Shown: piece after piece, positions 27,102 to 41,030 of the stretch
Numbering within the stretch: the first letter of the stretch is position 1
Layout of the letters: every line of letters starts with the position of its first letter
Source of the DNA: Luteimonas huabeiensis HB2
Lineage (GTDB): Bacteria; Pseudomonadota; Gammaproteobacteria; Xanthomonadales; Xanthomonadaceae
Direction: 5' to 3'
Length of the DNA: 64,000 bases
Assembly: GCF_000559025.1 (NCBI RefSeq)
Contig: NZ_JAAN01000020.1
Coordinates: 49,769-113,768, forward strand
Translations under genes and position numbers: made by a program
The notes under the pieces: generated by a model
Database searches by the model: none
The model's input: the letters and a program-made list of their open reading frames with translations, nothing else
Told to the model about the DNA's origin: nothing

Positions 27102-27881
27102 ATGCCCCGGATCGACCATTCCCTCCCCGGCAAGACCGTGCTGATCGCCGGCGGCGCCAAGAACCTGGGCGGCCTGATCGCCCGCGACCTGGCCGCGCAC
27201 GGCGCCGCCGCCGTGCTGGTCCATCACCATGCCGAGGACAGCCGCGAGGCGGCGCAGGCCACGGTTCGCGCGGTCGAGGCGGCCGGCACACGGGCGCTGG
27301 CGGTGCAGGGCGACCTGACCCGCCCGGCGGAGGTCGCGCGGGTGTTCGACGCCGGCCTCGAGGCCTTCGGCCGCATCGACATCGCGATCAATACCGTCGG
27401 CCGCGTGCTCAAGAAGCCGATCGTGGAGATCAGCGAGGCCGAGTACGACCGCATGTTCGACGTCAACGCCAAGGCGGCGTTCTTCTTCCTGCAGGAGGCC
27501 GGCCGCAAGCTGGCCGACCACGGCAAGGCGCTGACCCTGGTGACCTCGCTGCTGGGCGCCTTCACCCCGTTCTACGCCGCCTACGCCGGGGCCAAGGCGC
27601 CGGTGGAGCACTTCACCCGCGCGGCGGCCAAGGAGTTCGGGGCGCGCGGGATCTCGGTGATGGCGGTCGGGCCGGGGCCGATGGACACGCCGTTCTTCTA
27701 CGGCCAGGAGGGCGAGGACGCCGTGGCCTACCACCGCACCGCCGCCGCGCTGTCGGCCTTCAGCCGTACCGGGCTCACCGACATCGAGGACATCGCCCCG
27801 CTGGTGCGCCACCTGGTGACCGAGGGCTGGTGGATGACCGGGCAGACGATCCTGGCCAACGGCGGCTACACCACCAAGTAG
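27102..27881 (+). CDS. Short-chain dehydrogenase/reductase
   Basis: NAD(P)-dependent oxidoreductase of the SDR family, 259 residues. The cofactor loop reads GGAKNLGG near residue 17 (a variant of TGxxxGIG), NTVGR near 93 corresponds to NNAG, and the active site is S near 147 with YAAYAGAK (Tyr/Lys) near 160. Family members close in sequence are annotated as 3-ketoacyl-ACP-reductase-like, but the substrate is unknown. AGGAG precedes the ATG by seven bases. Control by the divergent LysR regulator is likely. Confidence 0.87.
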   Translation: MPRIDHSLPGKTVLIAGGAKNLGGLIARDLAAHGAAAVLVHHHAEDSREAAQATVRAVEAAGTRALAVQGDLTRPAEVARVFDAGLEAFGRIDIAINTVGRVLKKPIVEISEAEYDRMFDVNAKAAFFFLQEAGRKLADHGKALTLVTSLLGAFTPFYAAYAGAKAPVEHFTRAAAKEFGARGISVMAVGPGPMDTPFFYGQEGEDAVAYHRTAAALSAFSRTGLTDIEDIAPLVRHLVTEGWWMTGQTILANGGYTTK

Positions 27882-27957
27882 CGCGGCGTACCGGCGGCCT
27901 TCACGCAGGGGCGGGCAGGATCGGCGCGTTGCGATCCGCTTCCCCCGGAGATGCCCG

Positions 27958-29001
27958 ATGCCGCGATGGCTGTGGTGCCTGTGCCTGCTGCTCGCCGCGC
28001 CGCTGGCGCGGGCCGCCGATCCCTGTCCGCTGCTGCGCGCGCAGGCCGCGTCGCCCGATCCCGGCACGCGGGTGGCCGCCGTCGCCTGCGAAGAACACCA
28101 GCTCTGGCACCGGCCCTTCATCGACGCCGACGGCCGCGTGGCCGGCTCCGTCGTGCGCGAGGCGGAGACCGGCCTGCTGGCCAACGGCGAGCAGGCCTGG
28201 CGCCGGGTGGCCGGCTACTGGCGCGACAGCGGCCTGCTGCCGCGCGTGGCCGGTCGGCCCGGGGCGGGGGAGTGCGCCTACGCCGGCATGGGCGGCTATC
28301 CGTCGCCGGGCTGCCGCGCCTTCATCGTCGATACGCCGTGGTCGGCCGCGTTCGTGTCCTGGGTGATGCGCCGCGCGGGCCTGCCCGGCTTCAACGGCTC
28401 GCCCAGCCACGTGGACTACGTGCGCGACGCCTACCGCACGCCCGACGCCAGCGCGTATCTCGTCACCGCGCCGGAATCGGCGCGCCTGCAGCGCGGCGAC
28501 CTGCTGTGCTACGCGCGCGCGGCCAATCGCAGCTTCGGTTTCTCCGGCCTCGCCCAGCTGCTCGCCGCCGGCGAGGACGGGCTGGGCATGCACTGCGACA
28601 TCGTGGTGGGCGCGCAGCCGCGCGACGGCATGGCCTACCTGGTCGGCGGCAACGTATTCGACGGCGTGACCCTGCGCATGCTGCCGCTGACCCCGGGCGG
28701 CCAGCTGCGGCCGCTGCCGACGCGGCAGCCGGGCGATGCGCCCTGCAGCCCGGAGCGCCCGGACCTGTGCAGCGCGAACCGGCAGGACTGGACGGTGCTG
28801 CTGCAGCTCAAGCCCGCGCAGGCGCTCGCCGGGCTGGCGCCGCCGCCGCCGTGGCCCCCGGCCGCGCCGGCACCGGCGCCCGCTTCGCCCGCCGCGCTGC
28901 CCGCGCAACCGCCGGGCACGCCGGCCGGCTGCTGCGTGTATTGCGTCGCCGGCGATACCCGCGTGCCGCGCTGCCCGAATCCGCGCGCAGGCGGCGGCTG
29001 A
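27958..29001 (+). CDS. Secreted DUF2272 protein
   Basis: A 347-residue exported protein (signal peptide MPRWLWCLCLLLAAPLARA). The central part resembles DUF2272: FIVDTPWSAAFVSWVMRRAG near 123, a conserved Ser-His (GSPSHVDYV near 148) and LQRGDLLCYARA near 177, which recalls CHAP/NlpC-like amidase layouts, though catalysis is unproven. The C-terminus is Pro/Ala-rich followed by a Cys cluster (GCCVYC). GGAG lies seven bases before the ATG. Its role, perhaps cell-wall related, is inference. Confidence 0.72.
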   Translation: MPRWLWCLCLLLAAPLARAADPCPLLRAQAASPDPGTRVAAVACEEHQLWHRPFIDADGRVAGSVVREAETGLLANGEQAWRRVAGYWRDSGLLPRVAGRPGAGECAYAGMGGYPSPGCRAFIVDTPWSAAFVSWVMRRAGLPGFNGSPSHVDYVRDAYRTPDASAYLVTAPESARLQRGDLLCYARAANRSFGFSGLAQLLAAGEDGLGMHCDIVVGAQPRDGMAYLVGGNVFDGVTLRMLPLTPGGQLRPLPTRQPGDAPCSPERPDLCSANRQDWTVLLQLKPAQALAGLAPPPPWPPAAPAPAPASPAALPAQPPGTPAGCCVYCVAGDTRVPRCPNPRAGGG

Positions 29002-29010
29002 CGGGCCGCC

Positions 29011-29778
29011 TCAGCGCAGGAAGCGCGCCAGCGCCTGCCCGTACCCGGGATGCGCGTGCAGATCGTTGTGGCCGGCCGTGTCGATGGCGACCACCTCGAC
29101 GTCGCCGCCGAGCCCGGCCAGCAGGGCATCGGTGCGCGCCGGCGGCACCACCTCGTCGCGCCCGGCGCGCAGCACCAGCAGCGGCCCGCGGTAGCCGCGC
29201 AGGTGCGCGGCGGTCTCGTAGCGCTCGCGCAGCAGCAGGCGCACCGGCAGCCAGGGATAGTGCCCGGCCGCGACCGCGCCCAGGCTGTCGAACGGGGTGA
29301 CCAGCGCCAGCCGGTCCACCGGCCGCCGCGCGGCGAGATAGGCGGCCACGCTGCTGCCCAGGCTGCGACCGACCACGGCGATCCGCTGCCCCGGGTGGCG
29401 GGCGCGGACGAAGTCGTACAGCGCGAGCGCGTCGGCGTACAGCGCCGCCTCGCCCGGCGCGCCATCGCTGGCGCCGTAGCCGCGATGCGCGGGCAGGTAG
29501 ACGCTGCGCTCAGGCAGCCAGGCCGCGAACGCCTCGCGGTTGTCCTCCACCCGCTCGGCGTTGCCGCCGAAGTACAGCACCGGGTCCGGCGCGCCGGGGT
29601 TGGCGATCCAGCCGCGCAGCACCGCGTCGCCGCGATCGAGCGCGAAGTCGGTGCCGGCGGGCTCGGCGCGGGTGAGCTGCGGGTAGTACAGCAGCCGGCG
29701 CTGCTGCGCGAACATCAGCAGGCACAGCGCCAGGTACAGCCCCACCGCCGCGGCGAGCAGCCAGAGCGCGGCCCTCAT
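29011..29778 (-). CDS. Membrane-anchored alpha/beta hydrolase
   Basis: Serine hydrolase fold of 255 residues with one N-terminal membrane helix (LWLLAAAVGLYLALCLLMFA). It has the nucleophile elbow GRSLGSS near residue 117, a catalytic Asp in RAGRDEVVPP near 200 and His in TAGHNDLH near 230. It resembles the ABHD13/17-like family of unknown substrates. The ATG at 29778 is preferred over 29871 because it starts the membrane helix and avoids overlap with the neighbour. It lies 8 bases after the DUF1244 gene, so the two probably share a transcript. Confidence 0.82.
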   Translation of the reverse strand: MRAALWLLAAAVGLYLALCLLMFAQQRRLLYYPQLTRAEPAGTDFALDRGDAVLRGWIANPGAPDPVLYFGGNAERVEDNREAFAAWLPERSVYLPAHRGYGASDGAPGEAALYADALALYDFVRARHPGQRIAVVGRSLGSSVAAYLAARRPVDRLALVTPFDSLGAVAAGHYPWLPVRLLLRERYETAAHLRGYRGPLLVLRAGRDEVVPPARTDALLAGLGGDVEVVAIDTAGHNDLHAHPGYGQALARFLR

Positions 29779-29786
29779 CGCCGCGC

Positions 29787-30098
29787 TCAGGTCCTGGCGT
29801 GGGCGGCGCGCGCGGCCTCGAAGGCGGCGAGCTGCTCCGGCGTGGCCTCGCGCTGGTGGCGCGCCTTCCATTCCGAAAACGGCATGCCGTAGACGCGCTC
29901 GCGCGCGGCCTCGCGGTCCAGTTCCACGCCGCGCTCGGCCGCCGCCTCGCGATACCAGTCGGCCAGGCAGTTACGGCAGAAGCCGGCCAGGATCATCAGG
30001 TCGATGTTCTGCACGTCGGGCCGCGCGTGGTTGAGATGGTGCAGCAGGCGGCGGAAGGCGGCGGCCTCGATGTCCTCGGTGCGTGGGGCGTCGGTCAT
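29787..30098 (-). CDS. DUF1244 family protein
   Basis: Small soluble protein of 103 residues matching the DUF1244 family: [39 protein letters not shown] with two close Cys (CRNC), and [10 protein letters not shown]. No function is known for this widespread proteobacterial family. The ATG at 30098 gives the family start; the frame extends upstream. It is divergent from folD. Confidence 0.85.
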   Translation of the reverse strand: MTDAPRTEDIEAAAFRRLLHHLNHARPDVQNIDLMILAGFCRNCLADWYREAAAERGVELDREAARERVYGMPFSEWKARHQREATPEQLAAFEAARAAHART

Positions 30099-30173
30099 GG
30101 CATGGGGTCCGGTGGACGGGAGCGGCAGCATCGCGCGTGCGACGCGCGCCTGCAAACCCGGCGCCCGATCGGG

Positions 30174-30179
30174 GACAAT
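30174..30179 (+). promoter_or_regulatory. -10-like element before folD
   Basis: GACAAT, 30 bases upstream of the folD ATG. No clear -35 is seen. Confidence 0.4.
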
Positions 30180-30208
30180 GGCGCCCGCGTTCTCCCGCCA
30201 CCGCCCCC

Positions 30209-32936
<2,728 letters not shown>

Positions 32937-32938
32937 CC

Positions 32939-33180
32939 ATGCGCCGCAAACCCGCACCGCCTTCCGGCGCGTCGCCGCGCCCCCTGCGCCGGCGACGCCT
33001 GGGCGCCGGCATGCTCGCCCTGGCGCTGATCGTGGTGGTGCTGATGGGCCTGCAGTGGTACCGCGGCCACCAGGTCGCCAGCTCCTGCACCGACAACGGC
33101 GGCCACTGGGACGCCGAGCGCCAGCGCTGCACCTTCGGCGGCCCCGGCCGCATCCCCGAACCTCCCGAGCCCGCCCCGCA

Positions 33181-33184
<4 letters not shown>
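32939..33184 (+). CDS. Small single-pass membrane protein between guaB and guaA
   Basis: An 81-residue ORF: basic N-terminus, one membrane helix ([19 protein letters not shown], about 24-42), then a short outer domain with two Cys ([17 protein letters not shown]) and a Pro-rich tail. It starts two bases past the guaB stop and overlaps the guaA start by ATGA, so spacing argues strongly that it is translated. The two Cys could form a disulfide outside the membrane. I do not recognise a family. Confidence 0.75.
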
Positions 33185-34749
<1,565 letters not shown>

Positions 34750-34893
34750 GGGCTTGCCAGCAGCGCTGGCACCTTCGATAGCAAAGGGCGACCGCACGCT
34801 AGGCAGGTAGTCTTCGTGCAAAAGCAGGACGCCTTTGCATCACTGAACCGCCCCGGCATTCCTGGAGGCTCCAACTCTTGAGAGGATGGAGTC

Positions 34894-35217
34894 ATGAGCA
34901 AGCCAGTGAAGTATTCCCCGGAAGTACGTGAGCGCGCGGTGCGAATGGTGCCGGAGCACCAGGACACGCACAGTTCGCAGTGGGCGGCGATCGAGTCGAT
35001 CGCCGGGAAGATCGGGTGCACGGCCGAGACGCTGCGCAACTGGGTGCGCCGTGCGGAGCGCGACCAGGGGCTGCGCCCGGGCCTGACGACGGACGAACGG
35101 GCGCGGATGAAGGCGCTGGAACGGGAGAACCGCGAGCTGCGGCAGGCCAACGAGATCCTGCGCAAGGCATCGGCGTATTTCGCCCAGGCGGAGCTCGACC
35201 GCCGCTTCAAGCCATGA
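34894..35217 (+). CDS. IS3-family transposase OrfA
   Basis: A 107-residue HTH protein ([14 protein letters not shown], then [13 protein letters not shown]) with a C-terminal leucine-zipper-like segment ([19 protein letters not shown]). It binds the ends of the element. It overlaps orfB by ATGA. In many IS3 elements OrfA and OrfB are also fused by a -1 frameshift; the orfB frame is open through the orfA end, so a fusion is possible. Confidence 0.92.
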   Translation: MSKPVKYSPEVRERAVRMVPEHQDTHSSQWAAIESIAGKIGCTAETLRNWVRRAERDQGLRPGLTTDERARMKALERENRELRQANEILRKASAYFAQAELDRRFKP

Positions 35218-36110
35218 CCGGGTTCGTCGCGGACCACCGCGACGCCTACGGAGTCGAGCCGATCTGCCGGGTGCTGGAGATCGCTCCGTCGACCTACTAC
35301 AGCCACGCGGCCCGGGAGGCCGATCCCGAGACCGGTCCGGACCGCTGGCGGCGGGACCGGGCGCTGGAGGTGGAGGTTCGCCGGGTCTGGGACGAGAACA
35401 AGCAGGTGTACGGCGCCAGGAAGGTCTGGAAGCAGTTGCTGCGGGAAGGCTGGCAGGTGGCGCGGTGCACGGTGGAACGGCTGATGCGCCGGTTGGGCCT
35501 GCGCGGCGTGATCCGCGGCAAGGTGGTCAAAACCACGCACAGCGACAAGGCGCAGCCGTGCCCGCTGGACCGGGTGAACCGGCAGTTCCAGGCCGAGCGG
35601 CCGAATGCCCTGTGGGTGAGCGACTTCACCTACGTGTCGACGTGGCAGGGCATGGTGTACGTGGCGTTCGTGATCGACGTGTACGCGCGGCGGATCGTGG
35701 GCTGGAAGGCTTCCCCCTCGATGACCACGGACTTCGTGCTCGACGCGCTGGAACAGGCCCTGCACGCCCGACAGCGGGAGGGCGAACTGATCCATCACTC
35801 CGACCGCGGATCGCAATACGTGTCGATCCGCTACAGCGAGCGGCTGGCCGAGGCCGCGATCGAGCCGTCGGTGGGCAGCGTGGGCGACAGCTACGACAAC
35901 GCGCTGGCCGAGACGATCAACGGGCTGTACAAGGCCGAGGTGATCCATCGGCGGTCATGGCGCAACCGCGAACAGGTGGAACTGGCCACGCTGGACTGGG
36001 TGCACTGGTACAACCACAAACGACTGCTGGAGCCGATCGGGTACATCCCGCCAGCGGAAGCCGAAGCGGACTACTATCGGCAGCAAGCCGGTCAGGCCAA
36101 GGCGGCCTGA
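35214..36110 (+). CDS. IS3-family transposase OrfB (integrase core)
   Basis: A 298-residue rve-type DDE transposase. It has an N-terminal HTH_21 region ([15 protein letters not shown]), then catalytic Asp in [11 protein letters not shown] near 138, Asp in HHSDRGSQY near 197, and Glu in [15 protein letters not shown] near 234. It appears complete, so the element may be active. The stop is 39 bases before the right end. Confidence 0.93.
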   Translation: MTGFVADHRDAYGVEPICRVLEIAPSTYYSHAAREADPETGPDRWRRDRALEVEVRRVWDENKQVYGARKVWKQLLREGWQVARCTVERLMRRLGLRGVIRGKVVKTTHSDKAQPCPLDRVNRQFQAERPNALWVSDFTYVSTWQGMVYVAFVIDVYARRIVGWKASPSMTTDFVLDALEQALHARQREGELIHHSDRGSQYVSIRYSERLAEAAIEPSVGSVGDSYDNALAETINGLYKAEVIHRRSWRNREQVELATLDWVHWYNHKRLLEPIGYIPPAEAEADYYRQQAGQAKAA

Positions 36111-36149
36111 CTCAAACCAAACGGCCTCCAAGAAAGCCGGGGCGGTTCA

Positions 36150-36956
36150 GACCGCTTGCTGCCGAAGAACCACGGTCTGGTGTTTGTCGACACGAAGCGA
36201 TCGTCTGAGAAGCGCTTCCAGAAGTTCGAGCAGGATTGGAACGACACGCTGCAGGTGATGCGATCGATCGCATCCAGGGTTTCGGCGCCCGGCGCCAAAC
36301 CGGGCTGGATTGATGCGTCGGTGGCCCCCGGCGTGCAAGCCGACCAATTCCTGCACGCCTACTACTACAAGCAGGTCAAGGATGGAAACCGCCACCCCTA
36401 CGAGGAGTTCTTCGCCAGGAATTCGAAGAACCCAGAACTGGCGCTGCGCGACGCGCTGGAGTGGTGGCATGACGCCGACTTCGACCACTCGTTTGAAGAA
36501 CGCACCATCTACGAGTGGTCGCCCCGGCTGCGCGAGTTACTGGCACGCGATCGCATTCTCAAACTGACGGAGCAGGAATTCGTCGATGCCGTTTCCCGGG
36601 TGCACGCGATCCGAGACCACGCCATCAAGCAGGAAAACGAGCACTTGGGCTTGCCTGACCGACCGCAGGCCGGCGACGACAAGGTCGAGAAGTTCGGCGA
36701 GTGGCTGTGGCGGCAGCGATCCCGCGAAGGGCGGACGATGCTTGAGCTGTTGAACTACGTCGTCTGGGGCAATGGAAGTGTATCGGCCCGGCTCTGGAAC
36801 GCGATCCGCAGCGACGACTGGGCAATTCCGCACATTGGCCTGAGCAGCCTCGGGGAAATCGTCGGCTGGGCGCGCCCAGACGAGTTTCCGCCAAGGAACA
36901 TGCGCACGAGCAAGGGGCTGCGGGCGCTCGGTTACAACGTGAGGATCGGTGTTTGA
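36150..36956 (+). pseudogene. 5'-truncated gene of unknown function at the IS3 border
   Basis: An open frame runs straight out of the IS3 right end and continues for 268 codons (DRLLPKNHGLVFVDTKRSSE...). The first possible start inside it is a TTG at 36156 with no ribosome site, so the upstream part was probably lost when the IS or a linked deletion arrived. The remaining protein is soluble, with WWHDADFDHSFEERT and LLNYVVWGNGSVSARLWNA among its distinctive parts. I do not recognise the family. Base composition is lower in GC than the core, like the island after it. Confidence 0.6.
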
Positions 36957-37083
36957 TCTGCGGCCGTGGGCGGCGCCCGCAAGGTCCCGATCAACCCACC
37001 GTCCCCTGCGCCGGACCGGCCCGCCCTGGCATACCGTCCTTGAAGATTTGAGTCACATCAATCGGCCAGCAGGTCGCTGGATG

Positions 37084-37137
37084 TTGACTCTTGACTTTCG
37101 GCATGTTAGGCGCAATATCTTGCAAAGTCTTGCAAGA
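37084..37137 (+). promoter_or_regulatory. Regulatory region before the heat-stress island
   Basis: Two adjacent TTGACT copies (37084 and 37091) could serve as a -35, with a weak AATATC 17 bases after the second. Behind it CTTGCAA occurs twice, 11 bases apart (37118 and 37129), and the second lies inside the perfect palindrome TCTTGCAAGA (37128-37137). Helical-turn spacing suggests an operator, possibly for the HTH protein encoded next. No RpoH-type CCCCAT element was found. Confidence 0.45.
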
Positions 37138-37183
37138 ATTTCCTCGAGCGAGGCCGCGTGACGACGGAACTTGTGGGGGTGGT

Positions 37184-37465
37184 ATGACAGCGCGCCAGCA
37201 GGCGATCTTCACACTCGACGAGTTGGCTGCCTACTTGAAAGTCGGCAAGCGGACGCTTTACCGGCTCGCCTCGCACGGGGAGATTCCGGCCTTCAAGGTC
37301 GGCGGGACGTGGCGGTTTCGTCAAAGTGAAATCGATCGATGGATCAATGATCAGACCCAAGCAGGCAGAAAGAAGGAGGTGATACGCACAGATGAGCAGC
37401 CAAAGTCAGCGAAACATCCCGTGTCGCCTGGGCGCGCTATCCATGGCCGCAGGCAAACGGAGTGA
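37184..37465 (+). CDS. Excisionase-type HTH DNA-binding protein
   Basis: A 93-residue protein with the MerR/excisionase winged HTH: FTLDELAAYLKVGKRTLYRL, then EIPAFKVGGTWRFRQSEIDRW, about residues 9-57, and a basic tail. Proteins of this type head known heat-resistance islands upstream of the small heat-shock gene, so it is more likely the island's regulator than a phage excisionase. It is 35 bases ahead of hsp20. Confidence 0.82.
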   Translation: MTARQQAIFTLDELAAYLKVGKRTLYRLASHGEIPAFKVGGTWRFRQSEIDRWINDQTQAGRKKEVIRTDEQPKSAKHPVSPGRAIHGRRQTE

Positions 37466-37500
37466 GCGAGATTCTTCAATTTTTCTTCTGGAGGTGTGAC

Positions 37501-38070
37501 ATGGACATTGATTTCAAGAAATTGGCTCCCTGGAACTGGTTCAAGAAGGAGCAGGAAGAACAACAGAGCACTGCCTCGCTGCCGGTGCAGCGCAATGACC
37601 TGCCGGTGGCGGGTGGGCCGGTCAGCCCCATCCTGCAATTGCATCGCGAGATCGATCGCCTGTTCGACGACGCGTTTCGAGGCTTCGGTTTCCCGACGCT
37701 GGCCATGCCACGCTGGCCGTCGGACTGGCCGGGCATGCTGAAGCCGGCGCTGGACATCCAGGAGACCGACAAGCAGTACAAGATCGCCCTGGAAGTACCC
37801 GGCGTCGAGGAAAAAGACATCCAGATCACGCTCGACAACGACGTGCTGCTGGTGCGCGGTGAAAAGCGTCAGGAGCAGGAAACGAAAGACGGCGGTTTCC
37901 ACCGGGTGGAGCGCTCCTACGGCAGCTTTCAGCGCGCTCTGAACCTGCCGGCCGATGCCAACCAGGACACGATCAAGGCCGCTTTCAAGAACGGCGTGCT
38001 CACGATCACGATGGAAAAGCGCGAGGCCAGTACGCCCAAGCAGGGGCACTCGATCCCGATCAACGGCTGA
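37501..38070 (+). CDS. Small heat-shock protein, Hsp20 family
   Basis: ATP-independent holdase that binds unfolding proteins. The 189 residues have an alpha-crystallin domain at about 78-178 (PALDIQETDKQYKIALEVPG, VRGEKRQEQE, FQRALNLPADAN, FKNGVLTITM) and a C-terminal IPI tail motif (GHSIPING) for oligomer contacts. GGAGG lies six bases before the ATG. It is followed by the disaggregase gene; the pair is the core of transmissible heat-resistance loci in Klebsiella, E. coli and Pseudomonas. Confidence 0.93.
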   Translation: MDIDFKKLAPWNWFKKEQEEQQSTASLPVQRNDLPVAGGPVSPILQLHREIDRLFDDAFRGFGFPTLAMPRWPSDWPGMLKPALDIQETDKQYKIALEVPGVEEKDIQITLDNDVLLVRGEKRQEQETKDGGFHRVERSYGSFQRALNLPADANQDTIKAAFKNGVLTITMEKREASTPKQGHSIPING

Positions 38071-38163
38071 CGCGGGGCAGCGCGTTTTTCTCAAAAACCA
38101 CAAAGAGATGAGGCACCGTGATCGGCGGTGCCTCGTCAGATCAATCTTTACAGGAGCATCAGC

Positions 38164-41013
38164 ATGGCCAGAAAACAATGCCAAGTCTGCGGCCAGCCCG
38201 CCACGGTGCGGGTGGAAGCCAATCTCAATGGTCGCCACAGCACCATGCTGTTGTGTGACGATCACTATCGCCAACTGGTGCGCCAGCAAAAGCGCACCGT
38301 CTCACCGCTGGAAGCCTTGTTCGGCTCGCGCAGCGGGCTGTTCGAAGACTTCCTTGGCAGCGACTTCTTCCGCATCGGTGACGACGCACCGTCCATGGCG
38401 GCCGATACCGACGAGGTCGTCGATGCCTCGTTCGGCGAACCCGCCCCGGCCGGTACGGGCACCGCGCGCCGTCGCGGCAGTGGGCTCGCCAGCCGTATCA
38501 GCGAACAGTCCGAGGCCCTATTGCAGGAGGCCGCCCGACACGCTGCAGAGTTCGGGCGCGCCGAAGTCGATACCGAACACCTGCTGCTGGCGCTATCCGA
38601 CAGCGACGTGGTCAAGACCATCCTGGGGCAGTTCAAGATCAAGGTCGATGACCTCAAGCGCCAGATCGAATCCGAAGCCAAGCGCGGCGATAAGCCGTTC
38701 GAGGGCGAGATCGGCGTGTCGCCCCGGGTCAAGGACGCGCTCAGCCGTGCTTTCGTGGCCTCCAACGAACTCGGCCACTCTTATGTCGGGCCGGAGCATT
38801 TCCTGATCGGGCTCGCCGAGGAAGGCGAAGGTTTGGCGGCCAACCTGCTGCGCCGTTACGGCCTCACGCCGCAAGCGCTGCGCCAGCAGGTAAGCAAGGT
38901 GGTCGGCAAAGGGGCCGAGGATGGCCGCGCCGAGACGCCGACCAACACGCCGGAACTCGACAAGTATTCGCGCGACCTCACCAAGATGGCGCGCGAGGGC
39001 AAGCTCGATCCGGTCATCGGCCGCGCGCAGGAGATCGAGACGACCATCGAAGTGCTGGCCCGGCGCAAGAAGAACAACCCGGTGCTGATCGGCGAGCCCG
39101 GCGTCGGCAAGACCGCCATCGTCGAAGGGCTGGCGCAGCGCATGGTCGCCGGCGAAGTGCCCGAGACGCTGCGCGACAAGCGCCTGGTGGAACTCAACAT
39201 CAATGCCATGGTGGCCGGCGCCAAGTACCGCGGCGAGTTCGAGGAGCGCGTGCAGAAGGTGCTCAAGGAAGTGACCGAGCACCAGGGTGAGCTGATTCTC
39301 TTCATCGACGAGGTGCACACCATCGTCGGTGCAGGCCAGGGTGGCGGCGAAGGCGGGCTGGACGTGGCCAACGTGTTCAAGCCGATGATGGCGCGCGGCG
39401 AACTGAACCTGATCGGCGCCACCACGCTCAACGAGTATCAGAAGTACATCGAGAAGGACGCCGCGCTGGAGCGTCGCTTCCAGCCGGTGATGGTGCCCGA
39501 GCCGACGGTAGCGCAGACCATGATGATCCTGCGCGGCCTGCGCGACACCTTCGAGGCGCACCACAAGGTCAGCATCACCGAGGATGCGATCATCGCCGCC
39601 GCCGAGTTGTCGGACCGCTACATCACCGCGCGCTTTTTGCCTGACAAGGCCATCGACCTGCTCGACCAGGCGGCCGCACGCGTGAAGCTGTCGGCCACGG
39701 CCCGCCCGGTGGCGGTGCAAGAGCTGGAGTCCGAACTGCACCAGCTGCGGCGTGAGCAGGACTATGTGGCCTCGCGCAAGCAGTACGACAAGGCCGCCGA
39801 GCTGGGCAAGCGCATCGAGGCCAAGGAGACTGAACTCAAGAAGCTCGTCGAGGAATGGGAACGCGAGCGCGCCTCGGGCAGCGCCGAAGTCAAGGCCGAG
39901 CATGTCGCGCAGATCGTCTCGCGCCTGACCGGCATTCCGGTCAACGAGCTGACGGTGGAAGAACGCGAGAAGCTGCTGCATCTGGAGCAGCGGCTGCACG
40001 AGCGCCTGGTGGGCCAGGACGAAGCGGTGCGCGCGGTGGCCGATGCCGTGCGGTTGTCGCGCGCGGGCCTGCGCGAAGGCAGCAAGCCGGTGGCGACTTT
40101 TCTGTTCCTCGGGCCGACCGGCGTGGGCAAGACCGAGCTCGCCAAGGCGCTGGCCGAGTCCATCTATGGCGATGAAGGTGCGCTGCTGCGCATCGACATG
40201 TCCGAGTACGGGGAGCGCCATTCCGTGGCACGCCTGGTGGGTGCGCCTCCGGGTTATGTGGGCTATGACGAGGGCGGCCAGCTCACCGAGAAGGTGCGGC
40301 GCAAGCCCTACAGCGTGTTGCTGCTGGACGAGATCGAGAAGGCTCACCCCGACGTCTACAACATCCTGCTGCAGGTGTTCGACGACGGGCGGCTCACCGA
40401 CGGCAAGGGCCGGGTGGTGGATTTCACCAACACCATCATCATCGCCACCTCGAATCTGGGCTCGGACATCATCCAGCGTCGGCTGAAGGCCGGTGGCGCC
40501 GCCGGCGAGGAATACGAGAAGACCAAGTCCGAGGTGATGGACGTGCTGCGCGCACACTTCCGCCCCGAGTTCCTCAACCGCATCGACGAGATCATCGTCT
40601 TCCATGCGCTGGGCAAGGAGGAGATCCGCCATATCGTCGGCCTGCAGCTCGATCGCGTGGCCCGCAACGCCGCCAGCCAGGGCGTGACGCTCAGCTTCGA
40701 TCAGACCTTGATCGACCACTTCGCGGAGGAAGGCTACAAACCCGAGTTCGGCGCGCGCGAGCTCAAGCGGCTGATCCGCAGCGAACTGGAGACCGCATTG
40801 GCGCGCGAGATGCTGGGTGGCGGTATCGGCAAGGGCGATCACGCCAGCGCCCGCTGGGACGACAAGGCCGAACGCGTCGTCTTCGAGCGCCAGGAGCCAC
40901 CCGCGCAGCCGGCCGAGCCTGATAAGCCCGATGCCGCGAACGTGGCCGAGGCACCGCCGAACGGCGAGAGCAAGCCTAAGCGCAAGAAGAAGCCGGCGGG
41001 CGGCGAATCTTGA
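38164..41013 (+). CDS. clpK: ClpG/ClpK-type stand-alone protein disaggregase
   Basis: AAA+ Hsp100 of 949 residues. The N-terminus has the Cys-rich zinc-like module seen in ClpG/ClpK (CQVCGQ near 6, LLCDDH near 35), absent from ClpB. A Clp N-domain follows at about 115-250, then AAA1 with GEPGVGKT near 310, a short M-domain ([18 protein letters not shown], about 520-570) and AAA2 with GPTGVGKT near 650. The C-terminus is a Lys-rich tail. Family members solubilise aggregates without DnaK and confer heat survival. AGGAG precedes the ATG by seven bases. Confidence 0.93.
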   Translation: MARKQCQVCGQPATVRVEANLNGRHSTMLLCDDHYRQLVRQQKRTVSPLEALFGSRSGLFEDFLGSDFFRIGDDAPSMAADTDEVVDASFGEPAPAGTGTARRRGSGLASRISEQSEALLQEAARHAAEFGRAEVDTEHLLLALSDSDVVKTILGQFKIKVDDLKRQIESEAKRGDKPFEGEIGVSPRVKDALSRAFVASNELGHSYVGPEHFLIGLAEEGEGLAANLLRRYGLTPQALRQQVSKVVGKGAEDGRAETPTNTPELDKYSRDLTKMAREGKLDPVIGRAQEIETTIEVLARRKKNNPVLIGEPGVGKTAIVEGLAQRMVAGEVPETLRDKRLVELNINAMVAGAKYRGEFEERVQKVLKEVTEHQGELILFIDEVHTIVGAGQGGGEGGLDVANVFKPMMARGELNLIGATTLNEYQKYIEKDAALERRFQPVMVPEPTVAQTMMILRGLRDTFEAHHKVSITEDAIIAAAELSDRYITARFLPDKAIDLLDQAAARVKLSATARPVAVQELESELHQLRREQDYVASRKQYDKAAELGKRIEAKETELKKLVEEWERERASGSAEVKAEHVAQIVSRLTGIPVNELTVEEREKLLHLEQRLHERLVGQDEAVRAVADAVRLSRAGLREGSKPVATFLFLGPTGVGKTELAKALAESIYGDEGALLRIDMSEYGERHSVARLVGAPPGYVGYDEGGQLTEKVRRKPYSVLLLDEIEKAHPDVYNILLQVFDDGRLTDGKGRVVDFTNTIIIATSNLGSDIIQRRLKAGGAAGEEYEKTKSEVMDVLRAHFRPEFLNRIDEIIVFHALGKEEIRHIVGLQLDRVARNAASQGVTLSFDQTLIDHFAEEGYKPEFGARELKRLIRSELETALAREMLGGGIGKGDHASARWDDKAERVVFERQEPPAQPAEPDKPDAANVAEAPPNGESKPKRKKKPAGGES

Positions 41014-41030
41014 GTCATGAGGAGGCTGTC

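Larger units (their letters stand above)
34844..36149 (+). mobile_element. IS3-family insertion sequence
   Basis: 1,306-bp element with matching ends: TGAACCGCCCCGGCATTCCT at the left and TGAACCGCCCCGGCTTTCTT read inward from the right, with 24 of the first 27 bases identical and the usual TG...CA termini. It holds overlapping orfA and orfB. The flanking bases (CAC left, GAC right) show no target duplication, so one or both flanks have been rearranged since insertion. It sits 94 bases after guaA and its right end cuts into another gene. Confidence 0.93.

Noticed and set aside
34755..34771. 7-bp hairpin TGCCAGC/GCTGGCA just after guaA, as a terminator
   Set aside because: Short stem with no T-run; not distinctive in this GC range.
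37184..37465. Phage or ICE excisionase
   Set aside because: HTH proteins of this type are regular first genes of clpK islands and no integrase is nearby; a regulator is the better reading.
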